Below are positions 1-9,018 of a DNA stretch of 26,378 nucleotides, one piece after another (the first letter of the stretch is position 1; the number at the start of each line of letters is the position of its first letter). The stretch is from Selenomonadaceae bacterium UBA2897. Lineage in GTDB: Bacteria; Bacillota; Negativicutes; Selenomonadales; Selenomonadaceae. Where the stretch lies: positions 10,297 to 36,674 of the forward strand of contig DEDT01000013.1 of assembly GCA_002350105.1 (NCBI GenBank), given 5' to 3'. The notes under the pieces are model-generated. The model did not search any database. It worked only from the letters and a program-made list of their open reading frames with translations, and was not told the origin of the DNA. The position numbers were made by a program, and so were the translations under genes.

Positions 1-453
1 ATGATGAACGGCGCCATCACGCTGGGCACGCTCGACGGCGCGAACGTCGAGATCCGCGACGCCGTGGGCGGCGACGACAACTTCGTGCTCTTCGGCCTGC
101 GCGCGGAACAGGTGCTCGACTACTATGCCCATGGCGGCTATTCGGCCTGGGATGAGTTCAACAATAACGAGAATGTAAACTTCGTGTCAAAGCAGCTGAT
201 TAATGGCCCGTTTGGCGATTTCCGCTCCATCTTTAACGATATCCAGCACAGCAACGATGAGTTCTTTATTCTCAAAGACTTCAATGCCTATGCTGAGGCG
301 CATGAGGAGATCTATCGCCGTTATCAGCAGCGCTTCAATTGGATGAAGTCGTCTGCAATCAACATCGCAAACTCCGGCTGGTTTTCTTCCGATCGCACGA
401 TCGATGAGTATGCGAACGGCATCTGGCAGGTCAAACCGGTCATTGTTTCCTGA
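1..453 (+). CDS. glgP: Glycogen phosphorylase, C-terminal end (5' truncated by window edge)
   Basis: Glycogen phosphorylase releases glucose-1-phosphate from glycogen in the cytoplasm using pyridoxal phosphate. Only the last 150 codons are present. The opening residues MMNGAITLGTLDGANVEI are the highly conserved stretch that directly follows the PLP-binding lysine motif in this family, so the catalytic lysine should lie a few codons to the left of the window. The ATG at position 1 is an internal methionine, not a start. The typical C-terminal features follow, including a WMKSSAINIANSGWFSSDRTI stretch that matches the end of bacterial and eukaryotic phosphorylases. The gene stops 53 nt before glgB on the same strand, with no terminator between, so it is probably the upstream member of the same operon. 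The family assignment is very secure; nothing can be said about the missing roughly 650 residues. Confidence 0.95.
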   Translation: MMNGAITLGTLDGANVEIRDAVGGDDNFVLFGLRAEQVLDYYAHGGYSAWDEFNNNENVNFVSKQLINGPFGDFRSIFNDIQHSNDEFFILKDFNAYAEAHEEIYRRYQQRFNWMKSSAINIANSGWFSSDRTIDEYANGIWQVKPVIVS

Positions 454-506
454 CGCTTTGCTTCATGTCTTGTAGTTCATAACGAGAGGATATGGAGGGA
501 GAAATT

Positions 507-2459
507 TTGCAGACATCCGATCTCAGTGAGTTTGACCTGTATCTGTTCCATCAGGGAACGAACTACCGCGCCTACGAAATGCTGGGCGCACACCTTATGA
601 CGCAGGAGGGCAGGCAGGGTGTACGCTTTGCCGTTTGGGCGCCGCATGCGAAGGCCGTGAGTGTCGTGGGCGATTTCAACGCCTGGGATACGCGCGTGCA
701 TCCGCTGCAGCGTCTGCAGGACGGTGAAATCTGGGCTGGCTTTATCCCCGGTGTCAAAGAGGGCGATATCTATAAATACGCCATCGAGCCGCAGTGGGGC
801 GGCCCTCCCATCCTGAAGGCAGATCCCTATGGCTTTTATGCGGAGAAAAAACCGCAGACGGCTTCCCGTGTTTTTGATTTGACGCATTATGCCTGGCATG
901 ATGAAGTATACCAGGCGAAGAAAAAGCAGCAGCCGAGCTATGGCCGCCCCATGCTGACCTATGAGGTGCATGCGGGCTCCTGGCGGCGCACGGCGGATGG
1001 AGAGTATCTCTCCTACCGCGAGCTCGCCGATCAGCTCATCGCCTATGCGGCGAAGATGCACTATACCCATATCGAGTTCCTGCCGCTCTGCGAGCATCCC
1101 TTCGATGGCTCCTGGGGCTACCAGATTACGGGCTTCTATGCCGTGACGAGCCGCTATGGCACACCGGATGATTTCCGTTATCTCGTCGACCAGGCGCATC
1201 AGCACGGCATCGCCATTATCATGGACTGGGTGCCGGGACATTTCTGCAAGGATGATCAGGGGCTGCGCCGCTTCGATGGCCTGAATCTCTACGAGTCCGA
1301 TAATCCCCAGCTCGCCGAGAACAAGGGCTGGGGGACGCTGAACTTCGACTATGGGCGCACGGAGGTGCAGAGTTTCCTCATCTCCAATGCGCTCTACTGG
1401 CTGGAGGAGTTCCACATCGATGGCCTGCGTATCGATGCCGTGGCCAATATGCTCTATCTGGACTACGGCCGTAAAGATGGTGAGTGGACGCCGAACAAGT
1501 ACGGCGATACGGGTAATCTGGAGGCCATCGACTTCCTGCAGAAGCTCAATGAAGCCGTGTTCAAGTATCAGCCGCAGGCGTTGATGATCGCGGAGGAGTC
1601 CACGTCCTGGCCAAACATTTCCAAGCCGGTCTATATGGGTGGCCTGGGGTTCAACTACAAGTGGAATATGGGCTGGATGAACGATATGCTTGCCTACATG
1701 TCGCTCGACCCCATTTACCGCAAATGGAATCACGACAAGATTACGTTCTCCCTTATGTATGCGTTCAGCGAGAACTTCGTGCTGCCGCTCTCCCATGACG
1801 AGGTGGTGCACGGCAAGTGTTCGCTGATTGGCAAGATGCCGGGCGACTACTGGCAGAAATTCGCGGGCCTGCGCGCCTTCTATGCCTACTGGATGTCCCA
1901 TCCGGGCAAGAAGCTGCTCTTCATGGGCGGCGAGTTCGGCCAGTTCATCGAATGGAAATACGACGATGAGCTCGACTGGCAGCTGCCGCAGCAGTATCCG
2001 ATGCATGAGAAAATGCTGCACTTCTCGCAGGAGCTGAACCAGTTCTATAATGAGAACAAGCCACTCTGGGAGGTCGATTTTGACTGGAACGGCTTCCAGT
2101 GGATTGACTGCGAGGACAACGAGCACAGCATCATCTCCTTCCTGCGTAAGGCGGAGAACCCGGATGACTACCTCGTGGTCATCTGCAATTTCACGCCGGA
2201 GGTGCGGCAGAACTACCGCGTCGGCGTGCCGGAGGCGGGTGCCTATGTGGAGGTATTCAACTCCGATGACGAGGCCTTCGGTGGCAGCGGCGTAAGGAAT
2301 GACGGTGCCATCGAGACGCAGGCCGTGCCCTGGCAGGATCGCGGGCAGTCCATTACGTTGACGCTGCCGCCGCTGGCGACCGTCTATCTGCGCCATCAGG
2401 GAGCTGAGGGGAAGAACGTGACACGTACAAAGAAGAGAAAGGCAGGAACAACGAAATGA
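507..2459 (+). CDS. glgB: 1,4-alpha-glucan branching enzyme
   Basis: GH13 branching enzyme that makes alpha-1,6 branch points in glycogen. With the start chosen here it has 650 residues, close to the usual 620-730. The N-terminal carbohydrate-binding (CBM48) part, with FAVWAPHAKAVSVVGDFNAW, covers about residues 38-125. The catalytic barrel follows, with the nucleophile Asp310 in DGLRIDAV, the acid/base Glu363 in MIAEES and the third carboxylate Asp431 in LSHDEV. A C-terminal beta domain ends in a Lys/Arg-rich tail. Start choice: the TTG at 507 has a GGAGGGAG ribosome site 6 nt upstream. The in-frame ATG at 492 has AGAGGA only 1 nt away, which is too close, so the longer 655-aa form is less likely but not excluded. 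The stop codon overlaps the glgA start (ATGA), which indicates translational coupling. Confidence 0.95.
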   Translation: MQTSDLSEFDLYLFHQGTNYRAYEMLGAHLMTQEGRQGVRFAVWAPHAKAVSVVGDFNAWDTRVHPLQRLQDGEIWAGFIPGVKEGDIYKYAIEPQWGGPPILKADPYGFYAEKKPQTASRVFDLTHYAWHDEVYQAKKKQQPSYGRPMLTYEVHAGSWRRTADGEYLSYRELADQLIAYAAKMHYTHIEFLPLCEHPFDGSWGYQITGFYAVTSRYGTPDDFRYLVDQAHQHGIAIIMDWVPGHFCKDDQGLRRFDGLNLYESDNPQLAENKGWGTLNFDYGRTEVQSFLISNALYWLEEFHIDGLRIDAVANMLYLDYGRKDGEWTPNKYGDTGNLEAIDFLQKLNEAVFKYQPQALMIAEESTSWPNISKPVYMGGLGFNYKWNMGWMNDMLAYMSLDPIYRKWNHDKITFSLMYAFSENFVLPLSHDEVVHGKCSLIGKMPGDYWQKFAGLRAFYAYWMSHPGKKLLFMGGEFGQFIEWKYDDELDWQLPQQYPMHEKMLHFSQELNQFYNENKPLWEVDFDWNGFQWIDCEDNEHSIISFLRKAENPDDYLVVICNFTPEVRQNYRVGVPEAGAYVEVFNSDDEAFGGSGVRNDGAIETQAVPWQDRGQSITLTLPPLATVYLRHQGAEGKNVTRTKKRKAGTTK

Positions 2460-3898
2460 AAGTATTATTTGTAGCAGCTGAAGCAGTACCTTTTGCCAAG
2501 ACGGGCGGTCTGGCCGATGTGGCCGGTTCCCTGCCGAAGGAGCTCAGGAATCAGGGCGTGGATGTACGCGTCATCATGCCGAAGTTTGGCAAGATTTCCG
2601 AGGAGTTCCGCCAGCAGATGGAGCATGTCTACGATGGCGAGCTGCAGGTGTCCTGGCGCACGAAGTTCGTGGGCCTCGACAAGCTGGACTACGACGGCGT
2701 GACGTTCTACTTCGTCGACAACGAGGAATACTTCAATCGTGAGGGCTTCTACGGCTACGATGATGATGCGGAGCGGTTCTCTTTCTTCAGCCGTGCCGTA
2801 CTCAACCTGCTGCCGGCCATGGATTTTTGGCCGGACGTCATCCATACGAACGACTGGCATGCCGGCCTCGTCAACGTGTTCCTGAAGTTGGAGCACATGG
2901 ACGATGAGCGCTACAGCAAGATCCGCACACTCTACACAATTCACAACCTGAAGTATCAGGGTGTGTTCCCGAAGAATGTGATGCCGGATGTGCTGGGGCT
3001 CGACTGGAAATATTTCAACAACGGCGATCTGGAGTTCTACGATGCGGTCAACTTCATGAAGGGCGGCCTCATCTATGCCGATTACATTTCGACGGTCTCC
3101 CATACCTACGCGCAGGAAATCCAGTACCCATACTTCGGTGAGCACCTTGACGGCCTGCTGCGGAGCCGCAAGGACGATCTTTATGGCATCATCAACGGCC
3201 TCGACTACGAGCGCTATAATCCGCGTACGGATAAAAACCTCTTCGAGACCTACGATGTGGATTCCTTCGACCGCAAGATCGACAACAAGACGGAGCTGCA
3301 AACGCTGCTTGGCCTGCCGACGGAGCGCCGCGTGCCCATGGTCGCACTGGTATCCCGCCTCGTGGAGCCAAAGGGCATGGACCTCATCGTGCGCATGATG
3401 GATGAAATCCTGCAGCATGAGAAAATCCAGTTCGTGCTGCTGGGCACGGGGGAAAAACGCTATGAGGATTGGTTCAAGGGGCTGGCATGGCGCTTCCCGC
3501 GTGAGGTGTCGGTCAATATCCGCTTCTCGAACCAGCTTGCGCAGCGTATCTACGCAGCGGCGGATATCTTCCTCATGCCGTCGAACTACGAGCCCTGCGG
3601 CATCGGCCAGCTCATCGCCATGCGTTACGGTGCTATCCCCGTCGTGCGCGAGACGGGCGGCCTGAAGGATACGGTCATCCCGTACGACAAGTCCACGGGC
3701 CGAGGCACGGGCTTCGTGTTCCGCGACTACAATGCGCATGAAATGATGTACGCACTGAAGCGGGCCCTGACGGCCTACGGCAACTTTGCTGAGTGGCACC
3801 AGCTGGTCCAGAATGCCATGAAAGCAGACTACAGCTGGCAGAAATCGGCGAAAAAATACATCGAGCTTTACGAGCAGCTGCTGAAGAAGAAGGACTAA
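2456..3898 (+). CDS. glgA: Glycogen synthase (ADP-glucose type, GT5)
   Basis: Transfers glucose from ADP-glucose to the non-reducing end of glycogen. The product is 480 aa, the normal length for bacterial GlgA. The N-terminus MKVLFVAAEAVPFAKTGGLAD contains the ADP-glucose-binding KTGGL motif (Lys15). A second Rossmann domain carries the conserved EPCGIGQL motif with Glu379 and the RETGGLKDTV stretch near residues 400-410. The ATG overlaps the glgB TGA by 4 nt, and glgP, glgB and glgA run on one strand, so they form an operon ending at the hairpin at 3928. Genes for the ADP-glucose pyrophosphorylase (glgC/glgD) are not in the window and may lie upstream of glgP. Assignment by motif and context is essentially certain. 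Confidence 0.97.
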   Translation: MKVLFVAAEAVPFAKTGGLADVAGSLPKELRNQGVDVRVIMPKFGKISEEFRQQMEHVYDGELQVSWRTKFVGLDKLDYDGVTFYFVDNEEYFNREGFYGYDDDAERFSFFSRAVLNLLPAMDFWPDVIHTNDWHAGLVNVFLKLEHMDDERYSKIRTLYTIHNLKYQGVFPKNVMPDVLGLDWKYFNNGDLEFYDAVNFMKGGLIYADYISTVSHTYAQEIQYPYFGEHLDGLLRSRKDDLYGIINGLDYERYNPRTDKNLFETYDVDSFDRKIDNKTELQTLLGLPTERRVPMVALVSRLVEPKGMDLIVRMMDEILQHEKIQFVLLGTGEKRYEDWFKGLAWRFPREVSVNIRFSNQLAQRIYAAADIFLMPSNYEPCGIGQLIAMRYGAIPVVRETGGLKDTVIPYDKSTGRGTGFVFRDYNAHEMMYALKRALTAYGNFAEWHQLVQNAMKADYSWQKSAKKYIELYEQLLKKKD

Positions 3899-3927
3899 GG
3901 AACTGCGCTGCTGCGTAATGGCATAGG

Positions 3928-3950
3928 AGGCGGCAGGAATGCCGCCTTTT
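3928..3950 (+). terminator. Intrinsic terminator after glgA
   Basis: A perfect 7-bp stem GGCGGCA/TGCCGCC with a 4-nt loop is followed directly by a T-rich run (TTTTCTATTTCTTTT). It lies 30 nt after the glgA stop and closes the glgPBA transcription unit. Confidence 0.85.
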
Positions 3951-4041
3951 CTATTTCTTTTCCTTGAATTGGGATGGTATTGTGTGATATGTTGTTACAA
4001 ACTGAAGTGAGAGCAGTGAACGATGAAAGAAGGGAGTAACC

Positions 4042-7000
4042 ATGCTGGATAATGAACATGCCCTGCATAATTCACAGGACATCTACTACCGCAACCCGGT
4101 GGGCGCAGCGGAGGCTGGCAACCGGGTACATATGACGCTGCGGCTCAGGACGCAGGGGGAGATCAAGAATGTGCTTCTGCGTTGCTGGCAGGACCAGCGC
4201 GGCGAGAAGCTCGTGGTCATGCGCGAGACGAAAGCACCGGAGCCGGAGCAGGAACAGCACGACTTCACGGGCGAAATCATCATGCCGGAAAAGGGATGTC
4301 TCATCTGGTATTATTTTATTATTTCTATGACGGACGGCACCTGGTACTACGGCAATAACCCGGAGCAGCTGGGCGGGCGCGGGCAGCTCTACGACCACGA
4401 GCCGCCTTCCTTCCAGATTACAGTCTACAATCGGGGGGCGAAGACGCCGGACTGGTTCAAGCACGCCATCATGTATCAGATTTTCCCTGACCGTTTCTGC
4501 CGCGTCGGCGACAAGATTGTGCCGAAAAAGGGTGCGGTCTACCATGCCTGCTGGGATGACGAGCCCTTCTACTATAAAGATGCCGATACGAAGGAAATCA
4601 TTTCCTATGATTTCTACGGCGGCAATCTCAAGGGCATCGAGTCAAAGCTGCCCATGCTGCAGGAACTGGGCATCGGCGTCATCTACCTGAACCCGATTTT
4701 CGAGTCGGAGAGCAATCATCACTACGATACGGGCGACTACAAGAAAATCGACCCGATTCTCGGCACAGAGGAGGAGTTCAGGCACCTCGTCGCCGAGGCG
4801 AAGAAGCGCGGTATCCGCATCATCCTCGATGGCGTATTCAGCCATACGGGCAGCAACAGCCGTTATTTCAACCGCAAGGGCGAGTACGACAGCATCGGCG
4901 CGTTCCAGTCGCAGGATTCGCCGTACTTTGACTGGTACGATTTCCGCAACTACCCGTACGAGTACAATTGCTGGTGGGACTTCGATACGCTGCCGGATGT
5001 GCGCGAGACGACGCCCTCCTATATGGACTATATCATCCGCGACGAGGACAGCGTGCTGCATCACTGGCTGAAGGACGGCATCGCGGGCTGGCGCCTCGAC
5101 GTCATCGACGAGCTGCCCGCGACCTTCTCGCAGGCCTTCTTCAAGGAACTGAAGCATACGAACCCCGACGCCGTGATGATCGGCGAGGTCTGGGAGGACT
5201 GCTCGCATAAAATCGCCTACGGCGTGGCGCGCGAGTACCTCTGCGGGCAGGAAATGGACTCGGCCATGAACTACCCGTTTCGGCAGGATGTCTTCGACTT
5301 CCTGCTCTGCCGGGCGGATGCCGCCGACGTGGCGCGCCGCCTGCGCAGCCTGCGTGAGAACTATCCGCGCGAGAACTACTACGCGATGATGAACCTCATC
5401 GGCAGCCACGACCGGGCGCGCGCCATCACCATCCTCGGCGAGGCGCCATTCTATGATCAGATGCCGGCCGTCGAGCAGGCGAAGTTCCGCATGACGACGG
5501 AGCAGTACAACCTCGGCACGGCGCGCCTGCTCATGGCTGTGGCCTGGCAGATGACGTATCCGGGGGTGCCGAGCATCTATTATGGCGATGAAATTGGCAT
5601 GCAGGGCTTCAAGGACCCGTATTGCCGCCGTCCCTACAAGTGGCAGGGCGGCGACTCGTACATCCGCGAGAAGGTCGCGGCACTCGCCAGGTTGCGCAAT
5701 GCGCACACGGTGCTGCAGACGGGGGCCATCCTGCCGCTCTACGCGCAGGGCGATGTCGTGGCCTACGCGCGCGTGACGTCTGGCGGCCACGATGTCTTCG
5801 GTGCGCCGGCCAGGGATGAAGCCTTTATCTATGCCGCGAACCGCAGCCGCACGGAGAAACACACGGTAACGTTGGATGTGAGTGATTTCGCGGGCAGCAG
5901 CTTCGTCGAGGCACTGGATCCGACGCAGCGCTATGCGGTCAGGGGCGGTCATCTGACGCTGGAAATGGCGCCGCTGACGGCCGTCATTCTGCAGCGTCAG
6001 GACGCGGAAGCCTTGCATCCGCGCCGCGCTGGTATCCTGTTGCACCCAACGTCGCTGCCGGGCAAGTATGGCATCGGCGATATAGGCAAGGCAGCGTTCC
6101 GCTTCGTGGATTTCCTGCAGGCGGCGGGCCAGTCGGTCTGGCAGATGCTGCCGCTCGGGCCGCTCGATTTCGGAAACTCGCCGTATCAGTCGCCATCGGC
6201 CTTCGCGGGCAATCCGTTGCTCATCGATCTCGACGATGTGGTAGCGCGCGGCTGGCTCAGGGAGTCCGACCTGCGGGCCCATCCTGCAGGCGGCGCGCGC
6301 GTCGACTATCAGGCTGCAGGCGATTTCAAGCGCAAATCCCTGAGCAAGGCCTGGCACAATTTCCAGCAGACAGACGCCGAGGATAAGGCTTACCAGCAGT
6401 TCTGCCAGCAGCAGGCCTGGTGGCTGGACGACTACGCGCTCTTCTGCGCGACCAAGAAGGAATTCCGCGGCCGCATCTGGACGCAGTGGCCGCAGGCTGT
6501 GCGCGAGCGTGAGCCGGAGGCCCTGCAGAAGCTCAGGCAAAAGCTGGTCGATTCCATTGGCTTCGTGAAATTCGAGCAGTATCTGTTCCATGCGCAGTGG
6601 CAGCGCCTGCACGACTATGCCAGGGCGCATGAAGTGCAGCTCATGGGCGATATGCCTATCTTCCTCTCGCAGGACAGCGCCGACGTCTGGGCGCATCAGG
6701 AGCTCTTCAACCTCAATGACGACGGCACGCCGAAGACCGTGGCGGGGGTACCACCAGACTACTTCAGTGCCACGGGTCAGCTCTGGGGCAACCCACATTA
6801 CCGCTGGGATGTCATGGCCAAAGATGGCTATGCCTGGTGGAAGCAGCGCTTCCAGAAGCTCTACCAGCTCGTGGATATCGTGCGCATCGACCATTTCCGC
6901 GGCTTCGAGGCTTATTGGGAGGTCGAGGCCGGTGCGGAGACGGCCATCAATGGCCGCTGGGTCAAAGGGCCGGGCAAGCCGTTCTTCGATGCCATCCTCA

Positions 7001-7515
7001 AGGCCTTGGGCGATCTGCCCATCGTGGCGGAGGACCTCGGCATCATCACGCCGGAGGTAGAGGAATTGCGCGACGCCTGCCGGTTCCCGGGCATGCAGGT
7101 GCTGCAGTTCACGCTGCATTTCAACGAACAGCATCGCATGGGCTGCGTGACGCCGGAGAACAGCGTGGTCTACACGGGCACGCACGATAACAACACGACG
7201 CTTGGCTGGTACACGGAGGACCTCGACGACGAGGCGCGCGTTGCACTCGCCGGTCTCGTTGAGGCGAACCCCGAGCACCCCAGGGATGTCGTCAAGCAGC
7301 TCATCCGCTTCGCCTATGCGAGCCCGTCACGGCTCGCCGTCGTGCCGATGCAGGATTTCCTCGGCCTCGACGCGCGCCATCGCATGAATACGCCGGGCAC
7401 GGTCGGCCTGAACTGGACCTGGGCCCTGAAGCCCGAGCAGTTCCTGCTGGCCATGGATGCGGCACCGCAGCTGCGCCAGCTTACGGCGCAGTACCATCGC
7501 CTGCCGCAAAAATAA
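4042..7515 (+). CDS. Bifunctional glycogen debranching protein: GH13 amylase/pullulanase fused to GH77 4-alpha-glucanotransferase
   Basis: A 1157-aa cytoplasmic fusion with no signal peptide. Residues about 1-130 form an N-terminal beta domain like that of neopullulanases. Residues about 140-650 are a GH13 barrel with the nucleophile Asp353 (GWRLDVIDE), acid/base Glu382 (MIGEVWED) and third acid Asp457 (LIGSHD). From about residue 664 a complete GH77 enzyme begins (ILLHPTSLPGKYGIGD), with the nucleophile Asp950 (VRIDHFRGFE), acid/base Glu997 (VAEDLG) and Asp1049 (GTHDNNTT). The expected role is to hydrolyse branch points or linear stretches left by phosphorylase and to disproportionate the short glucans, which in many bacteria takes two proteins (GlgX or pullulanase plus MalQ). 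The ribosome site AAGGGAG lies 5 nt before the ATG. The gene is separated from glgA by a terminator, so it probably has its own promoter, although no convincing one was seen. The exact specificity of the GH13 half (alpha-1,4 or alpha-1,6) cannot be settled by eye. Confidence 0.93.
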   Translation: MLDNEHALHNSQDIYYRNPVGAAEAGNRVHMTLRLRTQGEIKNVLLRCWQDQRGEKLVVMRETKAPEPEQEQHDFTGEIIMPEKGCLIWYYFIISMTDGTWYYGNNPEQLGGRGQLYDHEPPSFQITVYNRGAKTPDWFKHAIMYQIFPDRFCRVGDKIVPKKGAVYHACWDDEPFYYKDADTKEIISYDFYGGNLKGIESKLPMLQELGIGVIYLNPIFESESNHHYDTGDYKKIDPILGTEEEFRHLVAEAKKRGIRIILDGVFSHTGSNSRYFNRKGEYDSIGAFQSQDSPYFDWYDFRNYPYEYNCWWDFDTLPDVRETTPSYMDYIIRDEDSVLHHWLKDGIAGWRLDVIDELPATFSQAFFKELKHTNPDAVMIGEVWEDCSHKIAYGVAREYLCGQEMDSAMNYPFRQDVFDFLLCRADAADVARRLRSLRENYPRENYYAMMNLIGSHDRARAITILGEAPFYDQMPAVEQAKFRMTTEQYNLGTARLLMAVAWQMTYPGVPSIYYGDEIGMQGFKDPYCRRPYKWQGGDSYIREKVAALARLRNAHTVLQTGAILPLYAQGDVVAYARVTSGGHDVFGAPARDEAFIYAANRSRTEKHTVTLDVSDFAGSSFVEALDPTQRYAVRGGHLTLEMAPLTAVILQRQDAEALHPRRAGILLHPTSLPGKYGIGDIGKAAFRFVDFLQAAGQSVWQMLPLGPLDFGNSPYQSPSAFAGNPLLIDLDDVVARGWLRESDLRAHPAGGARVDYQAAGDFKRKSLSKAWHNFQQTDAEDKAYQQFCQQQAWWLDDYALFCATKKEFRGRIWTQWPQAVREREPEALQKLRQKLVDSIGFVKFEQYLFHAQWQRLHDYARAHEVQLMGDMPIFLSQDSADVWAHQELFNLNDDGTPKTVAGVPPDYFSATGQLWGNPHYRWDVMAKDGYAWWKQRFQKLYQLVDIVRIDHFRGFEAYWEVEAGAETAINGRWVKGPGKPFFDAILKALGDLPIVAEDLGIITPEVEELRDACRFPGMQVLQFTLHFNEQHRMGCVTPENSVVYTGTHDNNTTLGWYTEDLDDEARVALAGLVEANPEHPRDVVKQLIRFAYASPSRLAVVPMQDFLGLDARHRMNTPGTVGLNWTWALKPEQFLLAMDAAPQLRQLTAQYHRLPQK

Positions 7516-7535
7516 GGTAGATGCCTGACTTTTGG

Positions 7536-7560
7536 AGCCCCGTTTACACGGGGCTTTTTT
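7536..7560 (+). terminator. Intrinsic terminator after the debranching gene
   Basis: A perfect 8-bp stem AGCCCCGT/ACGGGGCT with the loop TTAC runs straight into a T run. It lies 20 nt after the stop codon. Confidence 0.92.
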
Positions 7561-7569
7561 GTGTGGCTA

Positions 7570-7598
7570 TTCACATTCTAATGAATTTATGCTATGCT
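7570..7598 (+). promoter_or_regulatory. Sigma-A-type promoter for the DUF2225 gene
   Basis: TTCACA and TATGCT are separated by 17 nt (5/6 and 4/6 matches to the consensus). They sit just after the terminator of the upstream gene and about 40 nt before the GTG start at 7637. Position and spacing are good; sequence support is moderate. Confidence 0.5.
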
Positions 7599-7636
7599 TT
7601 CTATCTGTCAATGGAACATGTGCAGGAGGGACAAAC

Positions 7637-8326
7637 GTGAGCGAATACACTTATGTGGTAGAAAAAACTTGTCCGGTATGCGGTGAGAAGACGCGCGTGA
7701 TCAAAACGAGGTCCAAGCTGATGCGCCAGAGTATCGATCCGGATTTTTGCGTGCATTACAAAGATTTTAACCCGTATTTCTATACAATCTGGTTCTGCGA
7801 GCACTGCGGTTTTGCCGCCGAGGAGCGGACGTTCCTCGCCCCGATGCCGCAGCGCCATAAACAGACGATTCAGGAGTTCCTGGCTAAGCGCCCGATGAAT
7901 CTGAAATTCAAGGAAGAGCGCGGCGTGGCCGATGCCGTGGCCTCGTTCAAGCTCGCGATTTTCTATGCGCAGATGCTGAAGCAGCCGTATGAGCGCCAGG
8001 CGGGCCTCATGCTGGAGCTGGCCTGGGTCTACCGCGAGGCCGGCGACAAGGAGCAGGAGGAAAAGGCCCTGCGCGATGCCGCGGAGCTCTACGATATGTC
8101 GCTCATGAAGGAGCGCTATCCGATGAATGGCAAGACGGACAACTTCGTCGTCTATCTGATCGGCACGCTCTACTATGAGCTGAACGATGTCGAGAAGTGC
8201 ACGCAGTATCTGTCGCGCATCGTGGGCAATCAGGAGATCCGCCACAGCGAGCCGGAGGTCTACAACAAGGCGCAGAATCTCTGGCTCGACATCCGTGAGG
8301 CGCAGGAAAAAGAAGGTAAAGCTTAA
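7637..8326 (+). CDS. DUF2225-type protein with zinc-ribbon cysteines and a helical C-terminal part
   Basis: The 229-aa product begins with a short domain holding two CxxC knuckles, Cys12/Cys15 (TCPVCGEK) and Cys54/Cys57 (FCEHCGF), plus an extra Cys38, so a structural zinc site is likely. From about residue 75 the sequence is alpha-helical and resembles tetratricopeptide-type repeats (for example around GLMLELAWVYREAGDKEQEEKAL). This arrangement is that of the DUF2225 family, which is common in Firmicutes and has no assigned biochemical role. The GTG start is chosen because AGGAGGGA lies 5-6 nt upstream. The frame stays open for 35 codons further upstream, but that part runs through the terminator and promoter and is not coding. 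The next gene starts 2 nt after the stop, so the two are almost certainly co-translated. Confidence 0.8.
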   Translation: MSEYTYVVEKTCPVCGEKTRVIKTRSKLMRQSIDPDFCVHYKDFNPYFYTIWFCEHCGFAAEERTFLAPMPQRHKQTIQEFLAKRPMNLKFKEERGVADAVASFKLAIFYAQMLKQPYERQAGLMLELAWVYREAGDKEQEEKALRDAAELYDMSLMKERYPMNGKTDNFVVYLIGTLYYELNDVEKCTQYLSRIVGNQEIRHSEPEVYNKAQNLWLDIREAQEKEGKA

Positions 8327-8328
8327 CC

Positions 8329-9003
8329 ATGATCGATTTACCGGCAAATATCGATACTTCCCTGCAGGCTGGCTGGGTACAGGTGCAGGATCAGGTGGCG
8401 GACTACGGCCCTACGCTGGAAAAGATCCGCAAGGTTTGGGATAAGCAGAGCCTCATGGCCCTGCTACAGGGGCATGTCTTCGTGTCCGATGACCTCATGA
8501 ATGAGGCCATTGCGAAAAAGGTGCCCGCGGACGGCGGTGTCAAGGCCATCCATATCACTTCGCACGAGAACGGTCGCATGGACATCAAGGCGGAGACGAC
8601 GCGCCACGGCACGCTTACCATGTCCGGCGACATCGAAGATTTCGTGCACAAGGACGGTCAGTCCTACATGGTCTATCATGTGCGCAGCAAGCGCCTGCCG
8701 GGGCATGGCCTCATGAGCTGGATTTTTTCGCGGGTATCTCTGGGCATGGCACAGCGCTTTGCCGGCGACCTCGACCTGCCCGAGGAGCTGCCGATGCAGA
8801 TTCAGGGCAATCGCGTGCGCATCGACTACAGCCAGCTCGTCGCGTCTTCGTCGCTGGGGCAGACGGAATTCATGGGGCATAAGCTGGCGGATATGCTCGT
8901 CATCAAGGGGGCCACGCCGAAAGATGGCGGCATTGAATTCGCCACGAGCCTCAACATCCCGCCGGAGGTGCGGATGGCACTGTTGCGTATGGTTCTGGAA
9001 TAA
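8329..9003 (+). CDS. Uncharacterised 224-aa protein
   Basis: I do not recognise this family with confidence. The protein is soluble-looking, with no signal peptide or membrane segment. A short N-terminal helical part is followed by a region that alternates polar and hydrophobic residues as in an extended beta sheet (about residues 70-215). A segment reading LDLPEELPMQIQGNRVRIDYSQLV faintly recalls lipid-binding beta-barrel folds of the DUF2993/LmeA kind, but this is only a guess. Its ATG follows the DUF2225 stop by 2 nt and its stop lies 15 nt before the DUF4127 start, so it is the middle gene of a tight three-gene unit. Codon use is like that of the neighbouring housekeeping genes, so it looks native rather than acquired. 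Confidence 0.75.
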   Translation: MIDLPANIDTSLQAGWVQVQDQVADYGPTLEKIRKVWDKQSLMALLQGHVFVSDDLMNEAIAKKVPADGGVKAIHITSHENGRMDIKAETTRHGTLTMSGDIEDFVHKDGQSYMVYHVRSKRLPGHGLMSWIFSRVSLGMAQRFAGDLDLPEELPMQIQGNRVRIDYSQLVASSSLGQTEFMGHKLADMLVIKGATPKDGGIEFATSLNIPPEVRMALLRMVLE

Positions 9004-9018
9004 GAAGGGAGAGGTTTT

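Noticed and set aside
477..2396. A 639-codon open frame antisense to glgB
   Set aside because: It exactly shadows glgB, whose catalytic motifs are intact. Long antisense frames are expected in GC-rich genes, and the translation has no recognisable motif or ribosome site.
4642..7278. An 878-codon open frame antisense to the debranching fusion
   Set aside because: It is a shadow of a strongly supported gene, with an Arg/His/Val-rich composition typical of antisense translation of GC-rich DNA.
7532..7636. A 35-codon N-terminal extension of the DUF2225 protein
   Set aside because: It would translate the terminator and promoter, and GTG at 7637 has an ideal ribosome site.
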